A stretch of DNA of 64,000 nt. Origin: Desulfosporosinus metallidurans (GTDB lineage: Bacteria; Bacillota; Desulfitobacteriia; Desulfitobacteriales; Desulfitobacteriaceae). Below, in pieces: positions 1 through 8,057 of this stretch (its first letter is position 1; the number at the start of each line of letters is the position of its first letter). The DNA is taken from the NCBI RefSeq assembly GCF_001936615.1, contig NZ_MLBF01000001.1:1-64000 (forward strand). The letters are read 5' to 3'. The notes beneath the pieces were generated by a model. It was not told where the DNA came from and ran no database searches. It saw only the letters and a list, made by a program, of their open reading frames with translations. A program made the translations under genes and the position numbers.

Positions 1-133
1 TATTTTTGTAATATTTGTGCTTCAATCACGGCTGTTCTTTTTTTGTGCTTATCCCAACGCGAAGGGGTTTGATATGTTAGTTTCGTCCCCCTTATTTAGG
101 TCAAAATATGGCTTAAAGTTCTTACCATATCGT

Positions 134-260
134 ATTTCTAGAAATCTATAAAACTGGATTTCTAGATTTCCTATTACAAAATTCTAACTCTCTATACGAA
201 AAAAATACAAAATTTACATTGTCCTCGATAAAGCAGGAAAACGGGAATAAATCTAGAAAT
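134..260. promoter_or_regulatory. parA upstream region with three TCTAGA-centred palindromes
   Basis: Three 12-bp sites stand upstream of parA: ATTTCTAGAAAT at 134-145 (a perfect palindrome), ATTTCTAGATTT at 158-169, and its inverse AAATCTAGAAAT at 249-260. A fourth copy of the third form lies inside the downstream partner gene at 1201-1212. Clustered palindromes in front of a parA operon are typical of operator or centromere sites bound by the small partner protein; that role is inferred here. The rest of 1-308 is AT-rich and shows no gene. A ribosome binding site (AAAGGAAG) precedes the parA ATG. Confidence 0.5.
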
Positions 261-308
261 ACTTATGTATAAGTAAATATAGATTTATTAACGAAAGGAA
301 GTAATTTA

Positions 309-1094
309 ATGATAATCTCCATTTTCAACCAGAAAGGTGGGGTGGGCAAGAGCACGACGGTTACATCGCTCGCGGCCGCAATGACTAAGCTAGGGAAAAA
401 AGTATTAGTAGTGGACATGGACCCCCAGGCAAACTCAACGCTAGGGTGTGGAGTTGACGATGAATCACTTGAAGAAGACAGTACCATTTTCAGGCTACTG
501 AAAGAGCCGAGACTATATAAAGACCTCATAGAATCCCTTATCATCGAAACACAATATGGGAATTTACACTTACTTGCGTCAGACATTTCTCTTTCTGATG
601 CAGAAATTGTGCTTGCAAATGCTATGAGCAGAGAACATCTTCTATCGAAGGTTTTACGGTTCGTAGAAGACGACTATGACTATATTCTAATCGATTGTCC
701 TCCTGCACTCAGCTTGCTCTCTCTAAATGCCCTTGTAGCTTCTGATAAACTCATAATTCCTCTAAAGCCTGGTTATTTTTCTTCGAAAGCAATAAAACAT
801 CTACTTGAAACTGTAAATCGAATTCAGGAGAACCTAAAACCTGATTTACGCATCTTAGGAATTCTTATCACTCAATATGACGCACGAAAAAAAGACCTAA
901 ACGAAAGTCTTCCAAAAAGAATTCTTGACTATAAAGTATTTGAAACGCATATTCGCGTAGATGCCCAAGTTGAATACGCCCAGGAGAATATGATGCCTAT
1001 TCCATTTTTTAACGGGAAGTCTAAGGCAAGCGAAGACTATATGAATTTTGCAGAGGAGGTAATAGTCGATGGCAAAAAAGAACGCCAATGGTAA
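309..1094 (+). CDS. parA: ParA-family partition ATPase
   Basis: This 261-residue protein is a ParA/Soj-type deviant Walker ATPase that would segregate the element or regulate its own operon in the cytoplasm. The deviant Walker A motif KGGVGKST lies at about residues 10-17, the A' motif VVDMDPQAN at about 36-44, and the Walker B-like stretch ILIDCPPAL at about 126-134. The length matches plasmid and small chromosomal ParA proteins without an N-terminal DNA-binding domain. Start: ATG after AAAGGAAG. The 3' end overlaps the next gene by 26 nt, suggesting translational coupling to its partition partner. Upstream TCTAGA palindromes are candidate operators or centromere sites. Family assignment is firm; the role in partition of the circular form is inferred. 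Confidence 0.93.
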   Translation: MIISIFNQKGGVGKSTTVTSLAAAMTKLGKKVLVVDMDPQANSTLGCGVDDESLEEDSTIFRLLKEPRLYKDLIESLIIETQYGNLHLLASDISLSDAEIVLANAMSREHLLSKVLRFVEDDYDYILIDCPPALSLLSLNALVASDKLIIPLKPGYFSSKAIKHLLETVNRIQENLKPDLRILGILITQYDARKKDLNESLPKRILDYKVFETHIRVDAQVEYAQENMMPIPFFNGKSKASEDYMNFAEEVIVDGKKERQW

Positions 1095-1416
1095 TGCTGG
1101 CTCAAAAGGAGTTTGGGCTAGTCTCTCAAATAAAAACCAAACAACGATAGAACTAGAGCCAAAACCAGAACTCAAACCAATGCAACAGCTAGAACATAAT
1201 AAATCTAGAAATCTAGATTTAAATAAAGAGTGCAAAAAACCAAAACGCTACTCCCATAAGAACGGGGAAGAATTTACCGTGGGAAAGGGAATTGTGCTTA
1301 CGAAAGAAATCAATAAGAAACTTAATGTATACAAAGGTACAAGCGACAACATGACTTTTAACGAAATTATTGATGAGGCACTGCATGAATACTTTGAAAA
1401 ACGATTGAAGAATTAA
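1069..1416 (+). CDS. Small partition partner (ParB-like position), unrecognised family
   Basis: A 115-residue basic protein overlapping the end of parA. The N-terminal half is low-complexity and rich in Lys, Asn, Pro and Gln, as expected for a flexible ParA-stimulating arm. The C-terminal 45 residues (GIVLTKEINKKLNVYKGTS then NMTFNEIIDEALHEYFEKR) resemble a ribbon-helix-helix domain: a short beta strand followed by two helices. Small RHH centromere-binding proteins commonly follow type Ib parA genes, so a DNA-binding partition role is inferred from position and shape rather than from a named family. The coding DNA itself contains a TCTAGA repeat at 1201-1220 matching the sites upstream of parA. 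A strong terminator follows. Confidence 0.7.
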   Translation: MAKKNANGNAGSKGVWASLSNKNQTTIELEPKPELKPMQQLEHNKSRNLDLNKECKKPKRYSHKNGEEFTVGKGIVLTKEINKKLNVYKGTSDNMTFNEIIDEALHEYFEKRLKN

Positions 1417-1420
1417 ACAA

Positions 1421-1448
1421 AAAAAATCCTGGCCGGCCAGGATTTTTT
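1421..1448 (+). terminator. Rho-independent terminator after parA operon
   Basis: A perfect 28-bp palindrome with a GC core (TCCTGGCC/GGCCAGGA) flanked by A6 and T6, just after the stop codon at 1416. It can act on either strand but fits the end of the parA operon. Confidence 0.9.
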
Positions 1449-1507
1449 AGTTACATACGATGCAGAAAAGGAAAAATCACAATTGGCAAGAGTATTCAAT
1501 TAATAAA

Positions 1508-1546
1508 GACACCAGTACAGGAAGAGTGTTCTCCCGCACTGGTGTC
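1508..1546 (-). terminator. Inverted repeat, probable terminator of the minus-strand transfer operon
   Basis: Nine-bp arms GACACCAGT and ACTGGTGTC enclose a 21-nt loop that can pair further (GGAAGA/TCTCC). On the minus strand the hairpin is followed by a T-rich stretch. It lies downstream of the minus-strand operon ending at 1682. The rest of 1449-1681 shows no convincing gene. Confidence 0.5.
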
Positions 1547-1681
1547 AAAAGTCAATGTATAATTAGCGTGATAGAAACATTGCTTAAAGTCCGTCCGTCC
1601 ATCAGTCGGTCTTCTTTCCTTCCCGTACTTTGGGTCCATCGGTAACATTTATAGCAAATGCATCAAAGAAGGGACATGAAG

Positions 1682-1861
1682 CTACATATCCCTCGAAGCC
1701 AGGTATGTCATGACACTCAACGAGTCTTTCTGAATCCCTTTAATGGATTTATTTATTGATTTCAGTTCATTTTCGATACTTTCAAGCTTATTAAGCCTCT
1801 TTTCAATATCTACAAGCTTGTTGAGTTTTAAACTAATCTCTTTCAATAATTCATTTTCCAT
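1682..1861 (-). CDS. Small coiled-coil protein
   Basis: A 59-residue protein made almost entirely of heptad-like Leu/Ile-Lys-Glu repeats (for example IEKRLNKLESIENELKSINK), predicting one long coiled coil without a membrane segment. It is the last gene of the minus-strand transfer operon, 84 nt after the TrbL-like gene. ATG at 1861 is preferred because AGAAGGG stands about 10 nt upstream; an in-frame GTG at 1870 has poor spacing. Function is unknown. Similar short coiled-coil proteins are common orphan components of conjugative elements. Confidence 0.6.
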   Translation of the reverse strand: MENELLKEISLKLNKLVDIEKRLNKLESIENELKSINKSIKGIQKDSLSVMTYLASRDM

Positions 1862-1954
1862 GTGTCCCACGCCCTTCTACGGCTGAAATAATCATAACTA
1901 ATATAACATGGAAGTAAGATTTTATCTATTTATATTCTCAGATACATATGAAAC

Positions 1955-4666
1955 TCAAACTGCTACTTTGTTATTTACATAAGGAGATACTTTTATCGAG
2001 TTCTTTGTTTCCATAGGGCTGTGATTATTTTTAAGCTCAACAACACGTCCATCGCCCATTGTTTGGACTGATTTAATGCCTCCGAGTTTTTCCTTGCCCG
2101 TTTTATTGTAGGCAACCATAAGTTGACTTTGCTCATTTCGAGATACACGCTCGATTCCTTGGCTTCGCAGATGCTCTTTTTGTTCGGCTGTCCCATTTTT
2201 AAAGGTATGAGCGTAGCCTTGGAGATTTTGAATGTCATCTCCTGACAATCGGCTATTAGACGAATCGAAACTCAATCCACCTTTGCCATTAACTGAAACA
2301 CCCATATCATAGGTAAACACGGTATTGCCACTGGGGTCATCGTTTTCACCCAGAACGCCTTGATTTCTTAAAATGTTACTATCGCGATGATATTGAATAT
2401 CTCCATTAGGAAGCGTCGTAACGTCCAAAATAGGACTAAGATTTCCACCGTTTTGCCTAACTTGTTGTTGAACTTTCATGTCTTGACGGTTTTGTTTCCA
2501 TTTATCAAGAGGATGGTCGAGGGCAGTACCTACGCTTTTGCCAATGCTGGATAATCCGCTAGTTCCTGCACTTTTCACATCACTCATTCCCGCTCCCATC
2601 ATTTTTCCACCCATTTTTGCCATTTCGGGACTACTGCCACCTAAAGCTAGTGTCATACCCGCTCCAAGTCCAACTTTTGCGAGACCTTTACCTGATTGCC
2701 ATGCACCTTTAGCAAGTGTCATACCAGTCGCTTTAAACTGGTCATTTCGGGCTTCATCTTTAGAAACTTCAGGACTCAAGGAACCCTCTTTTCCTACATT
2801 GTTCAGAGGCGTTTCTTTTGTCATTTGGGTCTCTCTTGTATTAAAGGAACCAAGCTCAGAAGTGTTTGAGCTAGAACCTCCTCCATTATTGGCTTTAATT
2901 TTTTGGCTATTTCCAGCTTCACTGCTCATAGCATTGGCATTAGAACCGCCGTTACTACTACCTCCACCCGCTTTTGCTTTTGCATTGCCAATGAGTCCTC
3001 CTGCCACATTCCCAACCATTCCTGCTCCTTGAGAAACAGATTTCATTCCAACAGCATGAGCAATTCCCCCTCCAGAACCCATTGTTAGAGTTCTAAAGAA
3101 TTCCGTTAAGGGTATCATTGCGTAAGCTACGACCATGCTCTCAATGCCACGGGAGCTTAAGGTTACAGAAACGAAGAAACTAAGAATGAATGCGTGGAAA
3201 CTTTGCAAGAAGATGTTTGAAAGCAATTCTCTCCACCAAGTATTAAATAGTTGTTTCCACTTGGCTCCAAAAGCAAGTGTTACTACGAATAAAGGTCCCA
3301 TAGCAACAAGGATTGCAAGAGTTATACCTCTCATAATGTAAACAAAATTCAAGTAAAGACTTACGATGAGATAGAAAAATTGTATAATTACCCCCGCTAA
3401 AACCCCCGAATAATTATTGACGTTTGCAATATCGCTGAAATCAGGAGCAGTTGCTCCAAAAATAGCAACGAGCTTTGTGTTTAGAAACATAAACATATTG
3501 ATGACTGGGAACATATTAGCAAGGACAAACCCCGTTATGAGCAAGTCTTGAATCCCTTCAATAAGAGAAACTCTCATAGCTGGATTTACGGTGGAAAGAT
3601 TTCTTTGAATAAGCATTTTAATAAGTGCCAAGGTTATCAACGACCACGCAAGTCCCTGGAAAATCCAATGATATACTAAAATATTGTCAGCCCAGTCCCT
3701 CGACATCGTACCATACCACCAAGCTGAGGAACCCCGAAAACCTTGGTTGTAAACTAACTCATCCGTACTATAAAGACCCAGAAGATTTCGAATCCCATTA
3801 AACAAATGCCCAAATAGTTCAGCGACAACCTTTTCTAAAGAACTTGGCTTTTCGAAGGATGCCTCATCTGCTAGAGATTGATGTCTGTCGAGATACGTAT
3901 AGTTCGCTTGATACATTAGCATTTGCCATGAAATATATGTTGTGTCCCCTTTAACAACAAAGTTTGCATTATAGGCTAAGTCATCTGGAGACGCATACCC
4001 TTTACGAATTTTATAAACAAACTCGTATTGTGTTTTTCCGTCAGGAGCAGTAATGGTCACGTAATCGGTTCGAGCAACTTTAGTTCGAGGGTCAACATCA
4101 GGCTCTTTAGCACTATAACTTGCTCTTTGACCGTATGTGACAGTATAACCGTTAACGTTCCCCCCGCTTGCCAATAAACTTGCCATTTTTGTCAACTCTT
4201 CAACGTTGGCAAATTTTTTACCGTTATTAACAAGTTTTAAGGCATCATTTAACCCAGGAACAAGCGAATCTTTAACAAGGTAAGCTTGGTTGATATCTAC
4301 GTTAGTGGCGTTGTTTTTGTTAAACCATCCACTTTCAACTTCAACCGCTGGAAAAGTAAATGGCATTGGCGATGTTCCAGGGTTTGACTTATCATCACTT
4401 TTATAATCAGTAGGGATTGTAGGTACAGGAATATTGGGGTGATTTATAAGATTAGTAAAGTTGCCCAGCTCGGCTTCGATATGCTTTGACTCCATACTAA
4501 AAAAACTTGCTTTATCATCAATTACGCTTCCCTGATACTGCATAGTGTTTAAATCAATTAACATCTGTAAGAATTCTGAGTCATGAGCAAAGGAAACCAT
4601 TGGTATAAGGGTACAAAGTAAGACGATGAGTATGGCAGTGACTTTTCTAAGGTGAGGTCGTTTCAA
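1955..4666 (-). CDS. VirB6/TrbL-like polytopic conjugation membrane protein
   Basis: A 903-residue protein with an N-terminal signal peptide (residues about 1-28, hydrophobic core ILIVLLCTLIPMVSFA), an extracellular region to about 325, five or six membrane segments between about 330 and 525 (for example around 333-353, 366-402, 419-445, 448-468 and 483-503), and a long Gly/Ser/Asn-rich hydrophilic tail of about 370 residues. This architecture matches the VirB6/TrbL-type inner-membrane channel component of type IV secretion in Gram-positive conjugative elements. Start is TTG at 4666 with AAGGAGG 8 nt upstream. The gene follows the 299-residue protein by about 50 nt in a minus-strand operon. 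The family link rests on topology and context. The long low-complexity tail has no recognisable domain. Confidence 0.72.
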   Translation of the reverse strand: MKRPHLRKVTAILIVLLCTLIPMVSFAHDSEFLQMLIDLNTMQYQGSVIDDKASFFSMESKHIEAELGNFTNLINHPNIPVPTIPTDYKSDDKSNPGTSPMPFTFPAVEVESGWFNKNNATNVDINQAYLVKDSLVPGLNDALKLVNNGKKFANVEELTKMASLLASGGNVNGYTVTYGQRASYSAKEPDVDPRTKVARTDYVTITAPDGKTQYEFVYKIRKGYASPDDLAYNANFVVKGDTTYISWQMLMYQANYTYLDRHQSLADEASFEKPSSLEKVVAELFGHLFNGIRNLLGLYSTDELVYNQGFRGSSAWWYGTMSRDWADNILVYHWIFQGLAWSLITLALIKMLIQRNLSTVNPAMRVSLIEGIQDLLITGFVLANMFPVINMFMFLNTKLVAIFGATAPDFSDIANVNNYSGVLAGVIIQFFYLIVSLYLNFVYIMRGITLAILVAMGPLFVVTLAFGAKWKQLFNTWWRELLSNIFLQSFHAFILSFFVSVTLSSRGIESMVVAYAMIPLTEFFRTLTMGSGGGIAHAVGMKSVSQGAGMVGNVAGGLIGNAKAKAGGGSSNGGSNANAMSSEAGNSQKIKANNGGGSSSNTSELGSFNTRETQMTKETPLNNVGKEGSLSPEVSKDEARNDQFKATGMTLAKGAWQSGKGLAKVGLGAGMTLALGGSSPEMAKMGGKMMGAGMSDVKSAGTSGLSSIGKSVGTALDHPLDKWKQNRQDMKVQQQVRQNGGNLSPILDVTTLPNGDIQYHRDSNILRNQGVLGENDDPSGNTVFTYDMGVSVNGKGGLSFDSSNSRLSGDDIQNLQGYAHTFKNGTAEQKEHLRSQGIERVSRNEQSQLMVAYNKTGKEKLGGIKSVQTMGDGRVVELKNNHSPMETKNSIKVSPYVNNKVAV

Positions 4667-4713
4667 CTAAATTCCTCCTTTCGTTATTATTTGGACTTAT
4701 CCTTGTGGGATAT

Positions 4714-5613
4714 TTAGGGCACAACTCTCGTGAGTGCGAAAACCCTTTGAGTTAAATCATACGAAACAATTTTGATTGAAAATTTTTTGTCCAAAAGATG
4801 CAAGAGCTTCTTTACTTTAAGAGTGGTTTCAAAGCTTCGACGTGCATGTTTTCCGTTGAGATATTTTTCTCGACGTTCATCAACAACGCAAATATTAAAC
4901 ATTATTGACAGTTTTTCAGTAATTCCATTTTCGTCTAGAAAATGATATATTTCGGCAACACGCTCTATCATGCGTCTAGATTCTGCGTTGTATATGTCAA
5001 ATACATATACATATAGATAAGGATTAGTTATTGACAGTTGACAGAAGGTATCTCGTTTCCGCAATTTGTCAAGCTTCTTCCACAAGCTATTTTCAGCTTT
5101 CTCAGTTCTAAAGAAATTTGTTTGTTCAGACATTCTTTGGAAAAAAATTTCATGGCTTATATTAATGTCTTTCGACACAGCTTGTTCTAATTTTTTCTTT
5201 AATATTTCACCGAGGAAGCTGTGTTTAATCACATTTGCATTCGTCAACGCAACCATTCTTGTTTTCTTCTGAAACTGATTCACAGAAAACTGAGTGAGCT
5301 GAATAATATTCTGATGATAAAATTTTACAATATTTATAAGTCCCGTTTTCTCAAGAAGTCGAAGCTCTCTATACATTTCTGTTTTTTGGATACCACTTAT
5401 TTTCGAAAAGTGTTTCGCGAAAATAAGACCTCGACCAATGACCCAAATTTTCTCCAACATCTCTCTGTGAACCCCAAAAACATCTTTCTGGATTTTTCTT
5501 CCTACATTAGAAAGTGAAATCTTGGGGGCTTTTTCTTTAGCCCTTTTTTCGACATTTGACTTTCTCATCTTTGAAACCATTTCATTTTTTTGTTCTTGTG
5601 TTATGAGTTCCAT
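4714..5613 (-). CDS. Unrecognised protein with probable N-terminal winged helix
   Basis: A 299-residue basic soluble protein. Residues about 1-40 are charged and disordered. Residues about 50-115 look like a winged helix: GRGLIFAKHFSKISGIQKTE then YRELRLLEKTGLINIVKFYH resembles a helix-turn-helix followed by a wing. The C-terminal half mixes strands and helices (LSITNPYLYVYVFDIYN) without a motif I recognise. It sits between the replication-relaxation-like gene (20 nt away) and the TrbL-like gene, with a good ribosome binding site (AGGAGG). A DNA-processing or relaxosome role is inferred only from context. No membrane segment or signal peptide is present. Confidence 0.6.
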   Translation of the reverse strand: MELITQEQKNEMVSKMRKSNVEKRAKEKAPKISLSNVGRKIQKDVFGVHREMLEKIWVIGRGLIFAKHFSKISGIQKTEMYRELRLLEKTGLINIVKFYHQNIIQLTQFSVNQFQKKTRMVALTNANVIKHSFLGEILKKKLEQAVSKDINISHEIFFQRMSEQTNFFRTEKAENSLWKKLDKLRKRDTFCQLSITNPYLYVYVFDIYNAESRRMIERVAEIYHFLDENGITEKLSIMFNICVVDERREKYLNGKHARRSFETTLKVKKLLHLLDKKFSIKIVSYDLTQRVFALTRVVP

Positions 5614-5632
5614 GATTAAAATCCTCCTTTCA

Positions 5633-6241
5633 TTAATTTTGGTGAATATTCATAATGTGGCAGAAAGTAATCTTTGCTTCGATTTCTGCCCGACCATATG
5701 AGTCAGTAACGACTTCGGCTGACATCTCCAAGCCAGTCTCATCTGAGATGTATGAGCCATCAATTGCAGAAACATCATTCTCTTGCAAGTATTCCTGAAG
5801 ACGGTCATATTCTTCGAAGCGATTTTCTGCAAGCAGAGCATCCGATATCTCATCGAATTGTTCACGAAGTTTTGATTCAGTTTTCCATGACTCCCTTTCG
5901 GTCTCTGAACAGTTCATATATTTTTGTGCGACTTCTATGTCGTGTGAAATTGAAGTGCTTCTATAGCAGTTGCTTAATCCCAGTTGCTTCTCCAAAAAAT
6001 CTTTTCCAGCATTAGTAAGACGATAAGTTTCAATCACTTGGTTTTGTGTTTTATCTGCATAAGCGATTTTTTCGATATACTTATCACGTTTGAAATTCTC
6101 TATGCGATGGTCAGACATTGCCAACTTTTCCTTCAGCATATCTTTTGTGAGATAGCCACAGCACCTAAAAGCTTTCAGCATCTTTTCATCCTTGGATGTG
6201 ATTTTCTGTATATATTGCTTTTTTTGACCACGCTGGCCCAT
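5633..6241 (-). CDS. Replication-relaxation-like winged-helix protein
   Basis: A 202-residue protein whose first 80 residues match the pattern of replication-relaxation family proteins of mobile elements: a KDEKMLKAFRCCGYLTKDML helix-turn, a recognition helix (SDHRIENFKRDKYIEKI), a wing, then ETYRLTNAGKDFLE. These proteins are thought to aid relaxosome formation or plasmid replication by binding DNA near the origin of transfer. The C-terminal part is acidic. It is the first gene of the minus-strand transfer operon, with AGGAGG before ATG 6241. It directly faces a 550-nt intergenic region with strong inverted repeats (6673-6708). The family call comes from pattern recognition and could be a more distant winged-helix group. 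Confidence 0.65.
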   Translation of the reverse strand: MGQRGQKKQYIQKITSKDEKMLKAFRCCGYLTKDMLKEKLAMSDHRIENFKRDKYIEKIAYADKTQNQVIETYRLTNAGKDFLEKQLGLSNCYRSTSISHDIEVAQKYMNCSETERESWKTESKLREQFDEISDALLAENRFEEYDRLQEYLQENDVSAIDGSYISDETGLEMSAEVVTDSYGRAEIEAKITFCHIMNIHQN

Positions 6242-6792
6242 TAGGAAAACCTCCTTTGATTAATTTTTTAGAAAAACTCACTTCGCCCCCGTCGTTCTTG
6301 TCCCCGTCGGCATCAGAGGCGACCGAACAAGGGAAACAAAAAAAGCAACTTGTTGCGGTCGGCAGAATGCCGATTTTTTGTGACCGCCAAATGGGGGAGA
6401 AAAGTCAATGAGACGACAGTCGAATTGAGCTTTTCGAGCACATTTGTGTTTGGGAGCGTCTGATGCGTCCCTCGTCCTCCATTGTTGTTTAAATTCAGTA
6501 ATAATACTGTGTTGGAATGATGGGGTTGCGTTTTTTTGATTCGAATTAGCGTTGTTGCTATATCATAGATTTTGAGGAGAAAAATATAACTGAACTGCGT
6601 CAATATGTCGGTTATAAAGCCGAAAAGGGGCAAAAAAATACGCCTCGTCCCCGAAGGGGCGATGACGTGTCGAGACTATAGTCGATGTCGAAGCATCGAC
6701 TATAGTCTATCTCTTTGAAAAATTCTTATATTGTCAATTACTTCCATACCCCTTCTAGATGGTATAATAGACCATAAGGAGGAATTTTCTGT
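6242..6792. other. Divergent intergenic region with inverted repeats, candidate oriT
   Basis: A gene-free stretch between the divergent transfer operon and the small-protein operon. It contains two CCCCGTCG direct repeats near 6287-6309, a hairpin TCGGCA/TGCCGA followed by T6 (6359-6379, plus-strand terminator-like), and a perfect 15-bp inverted repeat with a 6-nt loop at 6673-6708, each arm containing the self-palindrome GACTATAGTC. Such nested inverted repeats beside a relaxosome-like gene suggest an origin of transfer. The promoter of the 6793 gene lies near 6755-6762 (TATAAT) followed by AAGGAGG. Confidence 0.5.
6721..6740 (+). repeat. 20-bp promoter-proximal repeat, copy 1
   Basis: AATTCTTATATTGTCAATTA matches 19 of 20 bases at 7964-7983. 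Both copies stand upstream of a TATAAT box and a strong ribosome binding site for small element genes. A shared operator is the simplest reading. Confidence 0.55.
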
Positions 6793-7287
6793 ATGAAAAA
6801 ACATATTCCTATTCATTCGATAAATAAACGGAGTAATAAACAAAGACCTCGTACGCCACACTACTCGTTATTGGATATGATTTGCAATCGAAGAATAAGA
6901 GCTGAGACATTCGATTATTTTGATTCGCAATATCATGAAACAGAAGATGAAGCAGAAATCTTTAGGGTGATGAGCAGTAGAAGAAAACGAGGGGTAACGA
7001 ATATGAATCCCAACCCAGAAGTAAATGAAATGGAAGAAAACAAGATATTGGAAATACTCGTTCAATTGCTTCACGGACTAACAGAATTAATGCATGAATT
7101 TAAGCAAGATATGCTAGAATTAAAGCAAGATATCCAGGAAGTAAAAGACATCCAACTAAGAATGGAAACAGAGTTAACAGAAAAGTTTGATAGTCTTTGT
7201 GAGATTATGTCAGTACAAAAGGATTTCAACAAAGATATACTTGAAAGACTTGATAGAATTGAAGCAAAAATTGAAGTGTGCAGTTGA
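6793..7287 (+). CDS. Small basic/coiled-coil protein with possible internal start
   Basis: A 164-residue protein with two parts. The basic N-terminus (residues about 1-70) is rich in Arg, Lys and His. Residues about 85-160 form a long coiled coil (HEFKQDMLELKQDIQEVKDI and onward). The ATG at 6793 has AAGGAGG upstream. A second in-frame ATG at 7003 also has GAGGGG at good spacing, so a 94-residue coiled-coil form may be made separately. Its stop overlaps the TTG of a tiny downstream frame (TTGA), and the following genes are closely packed, so this is the first gene of a small-protein operon. No family recognised. Confidence 0.6.
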   Translation: MKKHIPIHSINKRSNKQRPRTPHYSLLDMICNRRIRAETFDYFDSQYHETEDEAEIFRVMSSRRKRGVTNMNPNPEVNEMEENKILEILVQLLHGLTELMHEFKQDMLELKQDIQEVKDIQLRMETELTEKFDSLCEIMSVQKDFNKDILERLDRIEAKIEVCS

Positions 7288-7364
7288 ATATTCGAAGGGC
7301 AAAAAGAAACAACATCACTACTACTAAAAAGACCACTATTGAAGAAATTGAGGAGTTAAATTGA
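7284..7364 (+). CDS. Micro-ORF, 26 aa, member of a repeated Thr/Lys-rich family
   Basis: A 26-codon frame starting at TTG overlaps the preceding stop (TTGA) and ends in a TGATG overlap with the next gene. Its product NIRRAKRNNITTTKKTTIEE and onward shares the basic N-terminus and the N-x-T-T-K-K-T-T-I core with the micro-ORFs at 8266 and 9134, although its C-terminus differs. The ribosome binding site is weak, so translation would depend on coupling. It could be a degenerate or recombined copy. Confidence 0.35.
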   Translation: MNIRRAKRNNITTTKKTTIEEIEELN

Positions 7365-7744
7365 TGTATTTTATGAATGCTCAACACAGGAAATCGTTTA
7401 ATAAAATTATAGAGAAATTTGGGAAACAAAAAGACAAAGAACATTTTTCTATGTACTACATTCTCACCTGCGACGAAGAAATTAGAAAAAAGGCGATTCC
7501 ATACATAACGGAAGCTGGGATAGATATGCATACGATGCTTAAAGAACAGAACCTTTCAACTGAATATCAGTTTCTTGTTACAGTTGCGATGTCATTATTC
7601 GAGGGCGATAAGGTAAATATTTCTAACTTCTGTATTCTTTCTGAAAAACTATATTTCGTTGTGCGTGAGGCAATGAATGTTCGGCGGTATGGAGCGATTG
7701 AGTACGAGCTTAACGATTACGATGATGATGAGCAAACATCATGA
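7364..7744 (+). CDS. DUF6075-like hypothetical protein
   Basis: A 126-residue soluble protein with the pattern of the DUF6075 group found on Firmicute plasmids and phages: MYFMNAQHRKSFNKII at the start, YYILTCDEEIRKKAIPYI in the middle and REAMNVRRYGAIEYEL near the end. The function of the family is not known to me. ATG 7364 has GAGGAG upstream. The next gene starts in an ATGA overlap with its stop. The family call is from memory of the pattern and is moderate. Confidence 0.6.
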   Translation: MYFMNAQHRKSFNKIIEKFGKQKDKEHFSMYYILTCDEEIRKKAIPYITEAGIDMHTMLKEQNLSTEYQFLVTVAMSLFEGDKVNISNFCILSEKLYFVVREAMNVRRYGAIEYELNDYDDDEQTS

Positions 7745-7929
7745 GAACGCTGGAACAAATTCGGGAACAAAACAAAAGAAAAGATATGCTCCTCACGGGC
7801 ATGGAAGAAGAGCCCTTTCCACTTTCTCCCGAAGCATATCGCGAAGGTAGAGAGCTTTTCGAAAATTATATACGCCCGACCGCGAGACGAGTCTGGGCAA
7901 GACAATTAGAGAACGGGAATTTAGATTAG
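7741..7929 (+). CDS. Small hypothetical protein
   Basis: A 62-residue charged protein with an ATGA overlap with the preceding gene, so probably translationally coupled to it. It is predominantly helical (LEQIREQNKRKDMLL, AYREGRELFENYI) with a basic C-terminus. No family recognised. Tandem copies of TTTAGATTAGAC follow at about 7919-7943. Confidence 0.5.
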   Translation: MRTLEQIREQNKRKDMLLTGMEEEPFPLSPEAYREGRELFENYIRPTARRVWARQLENGNLD

Positions 7930-7963
7930 ACTTTAGATTAGACTTTAGTCAAAGCTACTCCAA

Positions 7964-7983
7964 AATTCTTATATTGGCAATTA
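7964..7983 (+). repeat. 20-bp promoter-proximal repeat, copy 2
   Basis: AATTCTTATATTGGCAATTA, one mismatch from 6721-6740. It precedes a TATAAT box at about 8030 and the gene at 8058. Confidence 0.55.
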
Positions 7984-8057
7984 TAACCAATACCTCTAAA
8001 GGTGATTTCCCCTCCAATGTGGAATACCCTATAATTTACTCAAAGGGGGATTTCTTT

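Noticed and set aside
263..586. 107-residue minus-strand open frame over parA
   Set aside because: It is antisense to the clear ParA coding frame, with low-complexity Ser runs and no ribosome binding site.
1460..1645. 61-residue plus-strand frame after the parA terminator
   Set aside because: It spans an inverted repeat that looks like a terminator, lacks a ribosome binding site and has no protein-like pattern.
6313..6633. 106-residue minus-strand frame in the divergent intergenic region
   Set aside because: No start signal; it covers hairpins and direct repeats better explained as non-coding.
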